Source of the DNA: Dehalococcoidia bacterium
Lineage (GTDB): Bacteria > Chloroflexota > Dehalococcoidia > Lucifugimonadales > UBA3495
Assembly: GCA_022825745.1 (NCBI GenBank)
Contig: JAJDWF010000003.1
Span: 1-43,468, forward strand
Length of the DNA: 43,468 nt
Direction: 5' to 3'
Positions within the stretch are counted from its first letter, which is position 1. The number at the start of each line of letters is the position of its first letter. Position numbers and translations under genes: made by a program. Shown here in pieces: positions 26,112 through 34,804 of this stretch. Under the pieces are notes generated by a model that searched no databases, was not told the origin of the DNA, and worked only from the letters and a program-made list of their open reading frames with translations.

Positions 26112-27224
26112 TCATGGGCAATCGTACGGCCGGCTGACCGGAGGTTGCGTCACCAGGCAGATGGTCCGCTCCCCGCGAACCGCGTTGATTACATAAACTA
26201 TCGGGTCATCGGGCAGACCGGCGTAGCGCACCAACACCTGGGTGTTGCCGGCCTCATCCAGGATTGGCTGGCCTTCCCGATCTACTTCGATGTGCTCGCC
26301 GCCGATGTAGAACTCAAAGGTCTTTTCGGCGGTCTTGACGCGAACCGTGGTTTCGGGAGGGGTCAAGCCATACGCGGGATCGTCCGTTCCGTCTTCGTCC
26401 ACGTGCCAGCCGCCAAAGGTATCCGGCCCGCCGGGCTTGCCCGGCTGACCGTACCATTGGAACTGCTGAGGCCACCAATCGGGTTGGACTATGGGCGTTG
26501 ATTCGCCGTCAACAGTGGCGTACCAGGTCCGTTCCTGGGGATTGGGCGAATAGGTCACCGTCGTGCCTTTGTGAGTAATCTCCAGCTCCTCAATGTCGCG
26601 GAAATCCACGTCGTAGAAATAGCCCAGTTCCAGCGGCGGCGGGACGAAAGGCGGGCTGACCACCAGGCAGTTGACCACACGGGCCCAAACCTCGGGCACC
26701 GTGAACAGCTGCGTGGTGCCGGACACGCTCAGGTAGTTGTACTCTTCGTCGGGCGTCTTGTTGCCCAGGCGGAACTCATGGGACAGGCCGGTTTCCTCGG
26801 TGATGATGATCACGCTTTCCGGCGGTTCCAGGCCGTACTGCGCCGGGTTTTCGATGGTTTCGCCCAGCACCCGGTTGACCTTTGGGCCGCTCAACAGCAG
26901 CGGCGTGCCGGCCCACCGGTCCTGATACACCTGGGTACGTTCCTCGCCCTCCACAATGAACCACTTGCCGCGTCCCAAGTCCTTGTCATAAGCGATGGAC
27001 TGCATCTCGCCCGTAATTGAAAAGCGCTCATCCGAACACTCGAGGGAGTCGCCCGGCTGCCCCTGGTGCATAACCTCGATATGCACGATGGCGTCGTCGT
27101 CAATGCGCCACGCCCAGGGCGGGTCGTTGGACGGCTCGGGCCGGTCCCAGGGCCTGAAGTACAACGCCAGCGCCCCGAAAATCACGAGCACGAAGACGAG
27201 CAGAATGGTCAGCCTGATATTCAT
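26112..27224 (-). CDS. DUF4340-domain protein of an ABC export cluster
   Basis: A 370-residue protein with one N-terminal membrane segment (LTILLVFVLVIFGALALYF) and a large extracytoplasmic part built of two similar DUF4340-type units (EVMHQGQ..., EITHKGTTVTYS). DUF4340 proteins usually follow GldG-like genes, as here. The function is not known. Conserved features are the alternating short beta strands and YGLEPPESVIIITEE / YGLTPPETTVRVKTAE, which mark an internal repeat. It ends 22 bases before cinA begins. The start codon is clear at 27224, but the ribosome site is poor. Confidence 0.85.
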   Translation of the reverse strand: MNIRLTILLVFVLVIFGALALYFRPWDRPEPSNDPPWAWRIDDDAIVHIEVMHQGQPGDSLECSDERFSITGEMQSIAYDKDLGRGKWFIVEGEERTQVYQDRWAGTPLLLSGPKVNRVLGETIENPAQYGLEPPESVIIITEETGLSHEFRLGNKTPDEEYNYLSVSGTTQLFTVPEVWARVVNCLVVSPPFVPPPLELGYFYDVDFRDIEELEITHKGTTVTYSPNPQERTWYATVDGESTPIVQPDWWPQQFQWYGQPGKPGGPDTFGGWHVDEDGTDDPAYGLTPPETTVRVKTAEKTFEFYIGGEHIEVDREGQPILDEAGNTQVLVRYAGLPDDPIVYVINAVRGERTICLVTQPPVSRPYDCP

Positions 27225-27243
27225 AGGGGAGCGTCTGCACGGC

Positions 27244-29076
27244 CTATCGGCGCACCCACCAGACGACGACGGCCATGATGCCCATCAGACCCGGCAGCAG
27301 CAGCCAGGTGGAGAACCGGACGAAGTTGAACTCGTTGGCGTCCAGGTTCCACTCCCGGTACACGAACTCCCGGTCTCGGATGGATACCAGGGAGAAGTCG
27401 CCCATGAGGTAGTTGGCGGAGTTGAGGAACAGCGCCGCGCTGGAGCCCCGCTGCACGTTGCGGTTGGCGATGAAGTCGGAGTCGCCGAACACCGCCATGC
27501 CGGCAATCTGGTTGTCCGGCGGCCTTTCCGTGGGAGCCGGCACGCCTACGGGAGCGACGATGTCCAGGTAGATGGCCGGGAAGAAGATGCCCTGCGGATC
27601 ACCGTCGATGGGGTCGGTCCGCTCGATGTCGCTGATGAGACGCGCGGACTGGGTGGTGGCCGCAATGGGCACCGGGAGGCGAGCGGTTGAATCGTCGATA
27701 ACTGGCTGGAGCGCGGCGGCGCCGGGCATGAAGGCAACGTTCAGCGGCTGGCCGCGCGGCGCGACGATTTCAGGGGGCGCCTGCGGATTGTAGATGCCCA
27801 CGCGCAGGGTACGGGGCGCGTTGGGCTGCGAGCCTTCGACGTCCCTGATGTAGCCTCGCTCTACTACTACGCCCCAGAATGTCAGGAACGCGCGGAAGGA
27901 GTTGTGGGTATCCGGCTCGGCCAGGAAGATCAGCCGCGCGCCTTCCCGACGGGGTTCGCCGGCCATGCGGCCCGCATCGGTGTAGCATCGCCCTTCATCG
28001 CTCCGGTGAAAGCCTTCCATGTAGCAGTTCAGCGCGTCGGCGTGGGCCGGCGGCAGTTCTCCCGTCGGGCCGGCGATCACCAGCAGCGCGGCATCGTCCG
28101 GTACGGTTACGTCCTCATCCGTGGGCGACCAGTTCAAGCGTTCAACCGCGTAGTTATCGACTTCCAGACCGTCGCGAATCTGCTGGTAACCGTCGTCCTC
28201 CGAACGGCTGATATCTCGCTCGCCGTGGCCGGCCAGGAAATAGACCTTCTTGCGCTGGGTTTCGGTGGCTACCAGCAGCGCCGTGTACAGGTCCTGTTCC
28301 AGCCGGCTGTAAACCGCGTCGGTGGGCTGCACCAAGTCGGCGACGCCGGTCCCTACCGCCGAAACCGACAGGGTTTCATACACGGTGACTCCCTGGCTGC
28401 GGGCCAGGTCCGGCTCCTTTTGAGGATCGATGAACTCGTAGTTGAAACTGCCGCTGCGCTTGCTGAACTCGCTGAGCATGGTGTCAACCTTGCCGTGCCG
28501 GGTCAGCATGTCGATGTCCGGGATTTCGTCCGGGTAGTAGGCGATGACGTTGATGGGCCGGTCCAGGTCGTCCAGCAGGTCCTTGGTGCGATTGGCCAGC
28601 GAGAACTGGTTAGTTGCCGTGGTGTCGGCGCGGAAGTGATTTTCAAAGGCGACGTAGTTGATGAGGACCACCAGGCCGATGAACGCCGCCGTCATCACCA
28701 CGGTGTTGACGCCGTATCTGCCGGTGCGACTGAAAAAGGCGGCGATTACCTGGCTGAAGTATGAGATCGCCACCAGCAGCACCAGCGCCGCGCCGATTCC
28801 CAGCACGATTCCGCCGTAGAGCCTCAGCGAACCCACGAAGGCGAGCAGCGACGCGCCGGCAATCAAACCGACTATCCCAGCGATCAGGATGGGCGCGTAG
28901 AAGACGGCGATGAAGTCAAATACCGGCTCGACAAACGAGAACAGCGTGCGGGACTGCTCGGCCAGGGCGTCCGTTTCGGCTGCCGCAGTGGCCTCTCCCT
29001 CACCGGCGGCCTGGCGGTCCCTGCCGCGGCGCCGGCGCCAGTCTCTTGGCGTGTCGTCGTTCCGTTGCTGGCTCAT
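27244..29076 (-). CDS. GldG-like ABC transporter auxiliary protein
   Basis: A 610-residue protein with three or four N-terminal membrane segments (FYAPILIAGIVGLIAGASLL and others), a long extracytoplasmic middle resembling GldG (VYFLAGHGERDISRSEDDGY, NQFSLANRTKDLLDDLD, INVIAYYPDE) and a C-terminal membrane anchor (FSTWLLLPGLMGIMAVVVWW). GldG works with GldA/GldF in gliding bacteria, but homologues are widespread in non-gliders and their cargo is unknown. The start lies one base after the permease stop (TAG-C-ATG), with GGAG inside the preceding gene. Confidence 0.9.
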   Translation of the reverse strand: MSQQRNDDTPRDWRRRRGRDRQAAGEGEATAAAETDALAEQSRTLFSFVEPVFDFIAVFYAPILIAGIVGLIAGASLLAFVGSLRLYGGIVLGIGAALVLLVAISYFSQVIAAFFSRTGRYGVNTVVMTAAFIGLVVLINYVAFENHFRADTTATNQFSLANRTKDLLDDLDRPINVIAYYPDEIPDIDMLTRHGKVDTMLSEFSKRSGSFNYEFIDPQKEPDLARSQGVTVYETLSVSAVGTGVADLVQPTDAVYSRLEQDLYTALLVATETQRKKVYFLAGHGERDISRSEDDGYQQIRDGLEVDNYAVERLNWSPTDEDVTVPDDAALLVIAGPTGELPPAHADALNCYMEGFHRSDEGRCYTDAGRMAGEPRREGARLIFLAEPDTHNSFRAFLTFWGVVVERGYIRDVEGSQPNAPRTLRVGIYNPQAPPEIVAPRGQPLNVAFMPGAAALQPVIDDSTARLPVPIAATTQSARLISDIERTDPIDGDPQGIFFPAIYLDIVAPVGVPAPTERPPDNQIAGMAVFGDSDFIANRNVQRGSSAALFLNSANYLMGDFSLVSIRDREFVYREWNLDANEFNFVRFSTWLLLPGLMGIMAVVVWWVRR

Positions 29077-29077
29077 G

Positions 29078-29791
29078 CTATCTCCAGCGACGCGATTCCA
29101 GCGTGCGGATGGAAAGGAACAGGAACAGGGCCGTGACCGTAAGGAAGTACACGATGTGGGCCGAGTCTATGATCCCGCTGTCGAAGTCGTTGAAATGGCT
29201 GGTGAAGCCCAACTGGTTGAACACGTTGGCCCACACTCCGGTCACCACTTCGCTGATGAACGCCGTGGCGTACAGCACCACGAGGATTCCGGTGCCCACC
29301 ACTGCCGCGATGATCTGGTTGCTGGTCAAAGTTGACGTGAGAATGCCCACCGCCAGCGCCGCCATGCCGTACAGCACCAGGCCCAGGTAGCCCGAATAGA
29401 TCGGCCCCGGGTCGGGCGAGGCGAACAGCAGGAGCAGGATTACATAATATGAGGTCAATGCCAGCAGGAACAGCAGGAAAACCAGGCTCGCCATGTACTT
29501 GCCGAGAATCACTTCCCAGTCCCGCACCGGTGAGGTCAGCAGCAGTTCGATGGTTCCCAGCTTCTGCTCTTCGGCCAGCAGACGCATGGTCAGCGCCGGC
29601 GCCAGCGGGATGAGCAGGAAGGTGGCCCCCTGGAAGAAGTTGCTCAGGGACGCCTCAGGAAACGGGTTGCCCAGGTCGCGGACAAAGAAGAAACCGCTGA
29701 GGGCCATAAAGATAAGCGCCACGATGTAGGCCACCGGGCTGCTGAAATAGACCTGTATTTCTTTGAAAGCTACCGCTCGGATGGTTCGCAT
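29078..29791 (-). CDS. ABC-2 type permease (GldF-like)
   Basis: A 237-residue membrane protein with about six hydrophobic segments (VAYIVALIFMALSGFFFV; MASLVFLLFLLALTSYYVIL; LGLVLYGMAALAVGIL). The motif LLAEEQKLGTIELLLTSPVRDWE is the usual cytoplasmic coupling loop of ABC-2/GldF permeases. It should form the membrane channel with the ATPase encoded six bases upstream. The substrate is unknown. The order ATPase, permease, GldG, DUF4340 forms one operon. Confidence 0.92.
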   Translation of the reverse strand: MRTIRAVAFKEIQVYFSSPVAYIVALIFMALSGFFFVRDLGNPFPEASLSNFFQGATFLLIPLAPALTMRLLAEEQKLGTIELLLTSPVRDWEVILGKYMASLVFLLFLLALTSYYVILLLLFASPDPGPIYSGYLGLVLYGMAALAVGILTSTLTSNQIIAAVVGTGILVVLYATAFISEVVTGVWANVFNQLGFTSHFNDFDSGIIDSAHIVYFLTVTALFLFLSIRTLESRRWR

Positions 29792-29797
29792 CGTTCG

Positions 29798-30811
29798 TTA
29801 CGCAAGATCGTCTTCGTCGGTTTCCGCCGTGGTCAGCCTGAGGAAAATCTCCTCCAGGCTCATGCTGTTCACCTGCATGCTCAGCAGGCTCCAGTCGTGG
29901 CTGATGACCGTCCGGGAGATTTCGTCCCGCAGGTCCATCCCCTCCCGGTATTTCACGCGGTAGGCGTTGATACCGGGGCGTGGATGGTGGGTCACTTCGG
30001 TGGCGCCGTCGATTCCGCGCAGGACGGGCAGCACCTCGGCCGGCGGCCCGCCGATTTCCACTTCCAGTTGCTCAACGCCGCGCAGGTGCTGCGCCAGGTT
30101 GTTGGGGGTGTCCGCCGCCACGATGTGGCCTTCATGGATAATCAGCACCCGTTCGCAGATCATGCTGACCTCGGGCAGGATGTGGCTGCTCAGGACCACC
30201 GTCTGCTCCCGGCCCAGTTCCTGGATCAGGCCGCGAGTCTCGACCACCTGGATCGGGTCGATGCCGATGGTGGGTTCGTCCAGTACCAGCACTTCCGGCT
30301 CGTGCAGGATCGCCTGGGCGATGCCCACGCGCTGCCGAAAGCCCTTGGACAGCTTGCCGATGAGCGTTTTGTGGTAGTCGCCCAAGCGGCAGACGTCGAT
30401 GACATCATCGATGCGCCGGCGTATGCGGCGGCCGTTCATGCGCCGGAGAGTGCCCATGTACTTCAGGTAGTTAGTGACGGTCATCTCGGTGTGCAGAGGC
30501 ACCGACTCCGGCAGGTAGCCCACCCGCTTGCGCACCTCCAGGGACTTTTCCACCACGTCGAACCCGTCCAGCGTGACCGAACCGCGAGTGGGCGGCATGA
30601 ACCCGGTCAGGATGCGCATGGTGGTGGTCTTTCCCGCGCCGTTGGGACCCAGGAAGCCCAGAATCTCGCCCCGGCGCACCGTGAAGTTCACGTTTTCAAC
30701 GGCCGGATTGGGGCCGTAGTAGTGCGTGAGGTCCCGCACCTCGATCATCGCGTCCTCTGCAATGGCTTCGGCGGCAGGGGCGCCGTTGGTGGAGGCGGTT
30801 TCAGCGCTCAT
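29798..30811 (-). CDS. ABC transporter ATP-binding protein (GldA-like)
   Basis: A 337-residue ATPase that drives the adjacent ABC-2 permease. The nucleotide-binding domain begins near residue 21 (MIEVRDLTHYYGPNPAVENV). It has Walker A GFLGPNGAGKTTT, signature LSKGFRQRVGIAQAI, Walker B VLVLDEPTIGIDP and switch SSHILPEV. An extra domain of about 85 residues follows, as in GldA-type subunits. I chose the ATG at 30811; the N-terminal 20 or so residues are low-complexity and could belong to a leader. No strong ribosome site is present. The gene is divergent from speD. Confidence 0.93.
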   Translation of the reverse strand: MSAETASTNGAPAAEAIAEDAMIEVRDLTHYYGPNPAVENVNFTVRRGEILGFLGPNGAGKTTTMRILTGFMPPTRGSVTLDGFDVVEKSLEVRKRVGYLPESVPLHTEMTVTNYLKYMGTLRRMNGRRIRRRIDDVIDVCRLGDYHKTLIGKLSKGFRQRVGIAQAILHEPEVLVLDEPTIGIDPIQVVETRGLIQELGREQTVVLSSHILPEVSMICERVLIIHEGHIVAADTPNNLAQHLRGVEQLEVEIGGPPAEVLPVLRGIDGATEVTHHPRPGINAYRVKYREGMDLRDEISRTVISHDWSLLSMQVNSMSLEEIFLRLTTAETDEDDLA

Positions 30812-30935
30812 GGGATTGTCCGTGCGTGTATTGCGGTTGGGTTTGCCCGCCGGCAACCGTTGGTTGACATACGACGCCGCCGGGGAAGCGGATTGCCACA
30901 CCGACGGTTTCGGATTGCGCGGGCGAAATTTCGCT

Positions 30936-30964
30936 TTGAATTGGCGTGGCGGCTATGATATTCT
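30936..30964 (+). promoter_or_regulatory. speD promoter candidate
   Basis: TTGAAT (30936-30941), 17 bases, TATTCT (30959-30964). The predicted transcript starts near 30971, giving a leader of about 70 bases before the speD ATG at 31040. Confidence 0.5.
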
Positions 30965-30983
30965 ATACGCCGCATTTTCACAA

Positions 30984-31018
30984 GACGGCGCGGCCCCGTC
31001 CAACGGGGCTTATTTTTT
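30984..31018 (+). promoter_or_regulatory. Attenuator-like hairpin in the speD leader
   Basis: GCCCCGT (30993-30999), loop CCA, ACGGGGC (31003-31009), then TTATTTTTT (31010-31018): a textbook intrinsic terminator, yet placed between the promoter and speD. GACGG (30984-30988) can instead pair with CCGTC (30996-31000), which would break the terminator stem. No plus-strand gene upstream needs ending here (the nearest ends at 24764). Conditional attenuation is inference. Confidence 0.6.
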
Positions 31019-31039
31019 ACCCAGGGGCTGACGAGCAGA

Positions 31040-31471
31040 ATGCACTTGATTATCGACGGGTTCGGCGGCGACGCCGATATGATGTGGGACACCGAACGGC
31101 TCCGGACATTCCTGGACGAGTACCCGGCGAATCTGGGCATGACCAGGATAACCGAGCCTGAAGTCCTGGAATATCACGGCCCGAACCCCGGCGACAGCGG
31201 CATCTCGGGCTTCGTAATCATCGCCGAGAGCCACATCAGCGTGCATACTTTTCCCCAGCGGGACTACGTCAACATCGACCTGTTCTCGTGCAAGTCCTTC
31301 GACCACGAGCAGGCCCTGGCCGACGCGCGCTCGCTGTTCGACCTGAAACAGGTCAAGACCTGGCTGTTGGACCGCGGGCTGGAGTGGACCAACGCCCGCC
31401 AGGGCGCCGCAGAAACGCACCGACAGCGTTCCGTCTTACAAGCGGTAGGGTCCAGTTCGCCGGCGGGCTGA
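31040..31471 (+). CDS. speD: S-adenosylmethionine decarboxylase proenzyme
   Basis: Makes decarboxylated AdoMet, the aminopropyl donor for spermidine. A 143-residue protein of the short bacterial class. Self-cleavage should occur before S64 in AESHISVHTFP, which becomes the pyruvoyl group. H69 and C84 (DLFSCKSF) match the processing and proton-donor residues of the Thermotoga enzyme. The C-terminal tail of about 25 residues is extra. The agmatinase gene follows in the same direction, ten bases after the stop. Spermidine synthase is not in the window. Confidence 0.95.
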   Translation: MHLIIDGFGGDADMMWDTERLRTFLDEYPANLGMTRITEPEVLEYHGPNPGDSGISGFVIIAESHISVHTFPQRDYVNIDLFSCKSFDHEQALADARSLFDLKQVKTWLLDRGLEWTNARQGAAETHRQRSVLQAVGSSSPAG

Positions 31472-31480
31472 CGCAGCAAC

Positions 31481-32356
31481 GTGAGCGGACTCCCGGTTCC
31501 GACCACCCCCGCCAACTTCCTGGCCCTGCCGCCGGACCAGTCGGCCCTGGAAACCGCGTCCGCCGTCCTGATTCCCGTTCCCATAGACAGCACCACGTCC
31601 TTTCGCAGCGGGGCGCGCTACGGGCCGGCCGCGATCATCACCGCGTCCGCCGGCCTCGAAGACTACGACCTGGAACTGGGCATCGACGTGGCCGAGTTGG
31701 GCATCCACACCGCGCCCGCGTTGGAGCCCCACGTCGGCGACCCGGAGCAGATGGCAAGTCGGGTGCGGCAGGCGGTCGCATACTACCAATCCCAGAACAA
31801 ACTCACCGGAGTGATCGGCGGCGACCACTCCGCTGCCATCGGTTCCGCGTTGGCCTGCCTGGATAAATACCCTGGGCTGTCCGTGCTGTATATCGACGCC
31901 CACGCCGATCTGCGCGATGAGTACCAGGGCACGGGCTGGGGGCACGGCTCAGCGGCGCGGCGTATCGCCGAACACTGCCCGGTCTCGCTGGTGGGCGTAC
32001 GCACGCTGGCGCTGGAAGAGCGGGATTTCATCGAGCAAGCCGGCATACGGGTGTGTTATTGGCCGCCGGGCGACGGTTACGTGGATGACATAATCGCTGG
32101 GCTGAGTCCTCAGGTGTACGTGAGCGTTGACCTCGATGCCCTGGATCCGGCGGAAATGGCGGCGGTGGGCACACCGGAGCCTGGCGGCATGCGCTGGCTG
32201 GAACTGGTCGGCCTGCTGAGGCGGGTCGCAGAGCAACGTCAGGTCGTGGGCTTCGACGTGTGCGAGTTGGCCCCCAACGAAGGCCCGCCGGCGAACAGCT
32301 ACACGGCGGCCAAGCTGGTGTACAAGCTGGTCGCGTATGCCAGGGCCGTTTCTTGA
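31481..32356 (+). CDS. speB: Agmatinase-like ureohydrolase
   Basis: Predicted to hydrolyse agmatine to putrescine and urea in the polyamine pathway, in step with speD directly upstream. A 291-residue arginase-fold enzyme. The two-manganese site is visible: VIGGDHSAAIG, IDAHADLRDEY with GHGSAARR, then SVDLDALDP and FDVCELAP. The start is GTG at 31481. The neighbouring speD favours agmatinase over other ureohydrolases, but motifs alone cannot exclude a guanidinobutyrase or similar enzyme. The stop lies within the -35 of the next gene's promoter. Confidence 0.9.
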   Translation: MSGLPVPTTPANFLALPPDQSALETASAVLIPVPIDSTTSFRSGARYGPAAIITASAGLEDYDLELGIDVAELGIHTAPALEPHVGDPEQMASRVRQAVAYYQSQNKLTGVIGGDHSAAIGSALACLDKYPGLSVLYIDAHADLRDEYQGTGWGHGSAARRIAEHCPVSLVGVRTLALEERDFIEQAGIRVCYWPPGDGYVDDIIAGLSPQVYVSVDLDALDPAEMAAVGTPEPGGMRWLELVGLLRRVAEQRQVVGFDVCELAPNEGPPANSYTAAKLVYKLVAYARAVS

Positions 32357-32382
32357 CAACGCCGCCGGCCCGACAATACAAT
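32353..32382 (+). promoter_or_regulatory. Strong promoter before the HMGL-like gene
   Basis: Perfect TTGACA (32353-32358), 18 bases, TACAAT (32377-32382). This is the best sigma-70 match in the window. The leader contains GCATC-CTGC-GATGC, a small hairpin (32388-32401), and ends with GGAGGA before the ATG. Confidence 0.75.
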
Positions 32383-32445
32383 CCCGGCATCCTGCGATGC
32401 GTGGCAACACGGCATCGCGCTTCACCGTAACTGGAGGAATCACCC

Positions 32446-33639
32446 ATGCCAAACGAATGGCCCACAGTTCACTATAAGGAAGAAGGCATGCGTGAAGGCA
32501 TGCAGATTGAGGACGCCAACATCAGCGTTGACGACAAGGTTGAGCTCCTCGACATGCTCTCGGAAACCGGTCTGCAAAGCATCGTCGTCGGTTCCTTTGT
32601 CAGCCCCCGTTGGACGCCCCAGATGGAGCGGATCGACGAGATCGTCACAAAGTTTACGCCCAAAGCAGGCGTAACCTACACCGCCCTGGCCCTGAACGCC
32701 CGCGGCGTGGAGCGCGCCCGCGCCTACTCGCCGCCGCTGACCATCGAGCGGGACGCTTACCCCCGCCTGTCCTGCCACCTGTGCGACGTGTTCGCCCGCC
32801 GCAACACCAACCGCAGCCAGATGCAGGAGATGGAACGCTGGCCCGGCATCATCGCCCAGGCGCAGGAGATGGGCATCACCGAGGCCGGCATCGGCTGCAA
32901 CGCCTCCTGGGGTTCCAACTTCCTCGGCGAGTTCCCGGTGGACAGCCTGATGACGCTGCTTGAATACCAGCACGGCCTTTGGGACGAGACTGGCATCAAC
33001 GTGCGCAGTTGCTCCATGGGCGACCCCATGAGCCACTGCACGCCGGCCAAGGTCGAAGAGAGCATCGTCCGCGTCAAGGAGCGCTGGCCGGAAATCAACC
33101 ATTTCCGCCTGCACCTGCACAACGGCCGCAACATGGCCATCGCCTCCGCCTACGCCGCCATGCGCGTGCTCGGCCCCGAGGATACCCTTGAGCTGGACGG
33201 CACCATCGGCGGATTTGGCGGCTGCCCCTACTGCGGCAACGGGCGCGCCACCGGTATGGCGCCGACCGAAGACCTGCTACACATGATGGACGATATGGGT
33301 ATCCCCACGGGCGTTGACATCGACAAGCTCATCGACTGCGTGTGGGCCGCCGAGCGCATCATCGGCCGCGAGCTTTACGGTCACGTCTCCAAGGCTGGCC
33401 CGCGCCCCCGCGCCAGCGCCGGCAATCTCTACGACATCAACATGCCGTTCGTGGAAACCATGGAACAGGCCACCCACTTCAAGAAGGGCGAGCAGATGTA
33501 CGAGGGCGGGCTGTACCCGTACCGCGAGCCGGTCACCAGCCCCTACCGCGACCGCGTTGACCAGGGCTTGCCCGTCTTCGGCGAAGCCCCCAACGAATTT
33601 CCCTGGAACGAGGACTGGCTCCCCAAAGCCGAAAGCTAG
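32446..33639 (+). CDS. HMG-CoA lyase-like / DRE-TIM metallolyase family protein
   Basis: A 397-residue TIM-barrel enzyme of the pyruvate-carboxyltransferase/HMG-CoA lyase superfamily. It should cleave or form a C-C bond next to a carboxylate or thioester. The first metal-ligand motif, normally R-D-G-x-Q, reads R16-E-G-M-Q20; homocitrate synthases have a similar Glu. The two-histidine motif is HLHNGRNMAIASAYAAM. The mobile catalytic-cysteine loop, GGCPY in HMG-CoA lyase, reads GGFGGCPYCGNGRATG with an extra Cys. GGAGGA lies before the ATG and a strong promoter before that. Precise substrate is not known. It could belong to hydroxyacid or leucine breakdown. Confidence 0.82.
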   Translation: MPNEWPTVHYKEEGMREGMQIEDANISVDDKVELLDMLSETGLQSIVVGSFVSPRWTPQMERIDEIVTKFTPKAGVTYTALALNARGVERARAYSPPLTIERDAYPRLSCHLCDVFARRNTNRSQMQEMERWPGIIAQAQEMGITEAGIGCNASWGSNFLGEFPVDSLMTLLEYQHGLWDETGINVRSCSMGDPMSHCTPAKVEESIVRVKERWPEINHFRLHLHNGRNMAIASAYAAMRVLGPEDTLELDGTIGGFGGCPYCGNGRATGMAPTEDLLHMMDDMGIPTGVDIDKLIDCVWAAERIIGRELYGHVSKAGPRPRASAGNLYDINMPFVETMEQATHFKKGEQMYEGGLYPYREPVTSPYRDRVDQGLPVFGEAPNEFPWNEDWLPKAES

Positions 33640-33664
33640 CCCACATCAAAACGGCAAAACCAAA

Positions 33665-33687
33665 GGGGCGGGTTTGAAACCCGCCCC
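33665..33687. terminator. Palindromic terminator after the HMGL-like gene
   Basis: GGGGCGGGTTT (33665-33675) and AAACCCGCCCC (33677-33687) form a very stable stem. It is followed on the plus strand by CCTTTTTG. The arms are the same as those at 24791-24813, so this is a repeated terminator module. It also serves the convergent Asp-box gene. Confidence 0.88.
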
Positions 33688-33722
33688 CCTTTTTGTCGCA
33701 ACCCGTTGGGGTTGATTTGACG

Positions 33723-34712
33723 TTATGCCGACGCGCAGGCCACGCTGATGGTGTTCATCGCGGTGTCGGGCAACTGGTCGCTGGACCAGCTTGCGCCGCC
33801 GTCGTGGGTGCCGAACACCTGGCCGCGCCGCGTGCAGAAATAGACCTGCGACGGGTCCTGCCGGTTCACCGCCACGCCGAAGGTGGTACTGCCCGGGCTG
33901 ATGCCCTGGTCGAAGCGCTCCCACGTGTCGCCCAGGTTGGTGGTGCGCATCACGCCGCCCTGCTCGCTGCCGAAATTCATGCCGACGCAGGCGTACAGCG
34001 TGTTGGGGTCGGCCGGGTCGCGCACCACGCCGCGCGAGTACATGATGTCCGAGAACCGGCCGAACTCGCAGTCCTGCCAGGACGCGCCCCGGTCGGTGCT
34101 GCGCCACACGCCGGTGCGGTTGGAAATCAGCACCGAGTTGGAGTCCGCGCCGCCCACGGCCACGCCGTGCAGGTCCAGCAGGTCAACGTCGCCCGCGAAC
34201 TCGCTGTTGCGGATCGTCCAGGTGTTGCCGCCATCCGTGCTGCTGGCCGCGCCTCCCACTTCCAGGGCCGCGTACATATTGTTGGGGTTGCCGGCCTCGA
34301 TGTCGATGCCCAGGATGCGCATGGCGAAGGCCATCTGCACCTGCTCGGGGTTGGAAACCGTGGCGATGTGGGCCCAGTTCTCGCCGCCGTCCTCGCTCTT
34401 GTAAACCTCAGCGCCCTCGGTGCCGGCGAACATGATGCTGGAGTCGTTGGGGTGGAACCGTATGGACCACACCACGCGGCCCTCGGTCATGTTCATGCGC
34501 TGCCAGTGATCGCCGCCGTCGTTACTGCGATAGATGCCGCGCTGGGTGCCGCAGAAGATGGTGCGCGGGTCGTTGGGATGGATGGCGATGGCGCGGGCCT
34601 GCGTGGCCGGCGCCAGGCCGTCGGTCAGCAAATCCCAGTGCGCGTCGCCCGCCTGCTTGCGGTACAGCCCGCTGGCTTCCGCGCCCACGTAAACGATAGT
34701 GTTGCCTGCCAT
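33723..34712 (-). CDS. Asp-box (BNR) beta-propeller protein
   Basis: A 329-residue protein of six sialidase-type blades. Each has an Asp-box S/T-x-D-x-G-x-x-W: SNDGGDHW, SEDGGENW, STDGGNTW, STDRGASW, TTNLGDTW and THDGGASW. No signal peptide is visible, so it may be cytoplasmic. The family covers glycosidases, photosystem assembly factors and proteins of unknown role; no catalytic residues typical of sialidases stand out. AAGGAGG lies before the ATG at 34712. It is abundant in this type of genome, but its function cannot be assigned. Confidence 0.85.
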   Translation of the reverse strand: MAGNTIVYVGAEASGLYRKQAGDAHWDLLTDGLAPATQARAIAIHPNDPRTIFCGTQRGIYRSNDGGDHWQRMNMTEGRVVWSIRFHPNDSSIMFAGTEGAEVYKSEDGGENWAHIATVSNPEQVQMAFAMRILGIDIEAGNPNNMYAALEVGGAASSTDGGNTWTIRNSEFAGDVDLLDLHGVAVGGADSNSVLISNRTGVWRSTDRGASWQDCEFGRFSDIMYSRGVVRDPADPNTLYACVGMNFGSEQGGVMRTTNLGDTWERFDQGISPGSTTFGVAVNRQDPSQVYFCTRRGQVFGTHDGGASWSSDQLPDTAMNTISVACASA

Positions 34713-34804
34713 GATCGTGCCTCCTTAGGTGTGACCGGGGTTGCCGGCGATATGGTGGGTGTTGCCGCCATTTCAGCAAACATAAGGGGCGATGTCAAAC
34801 GCCG

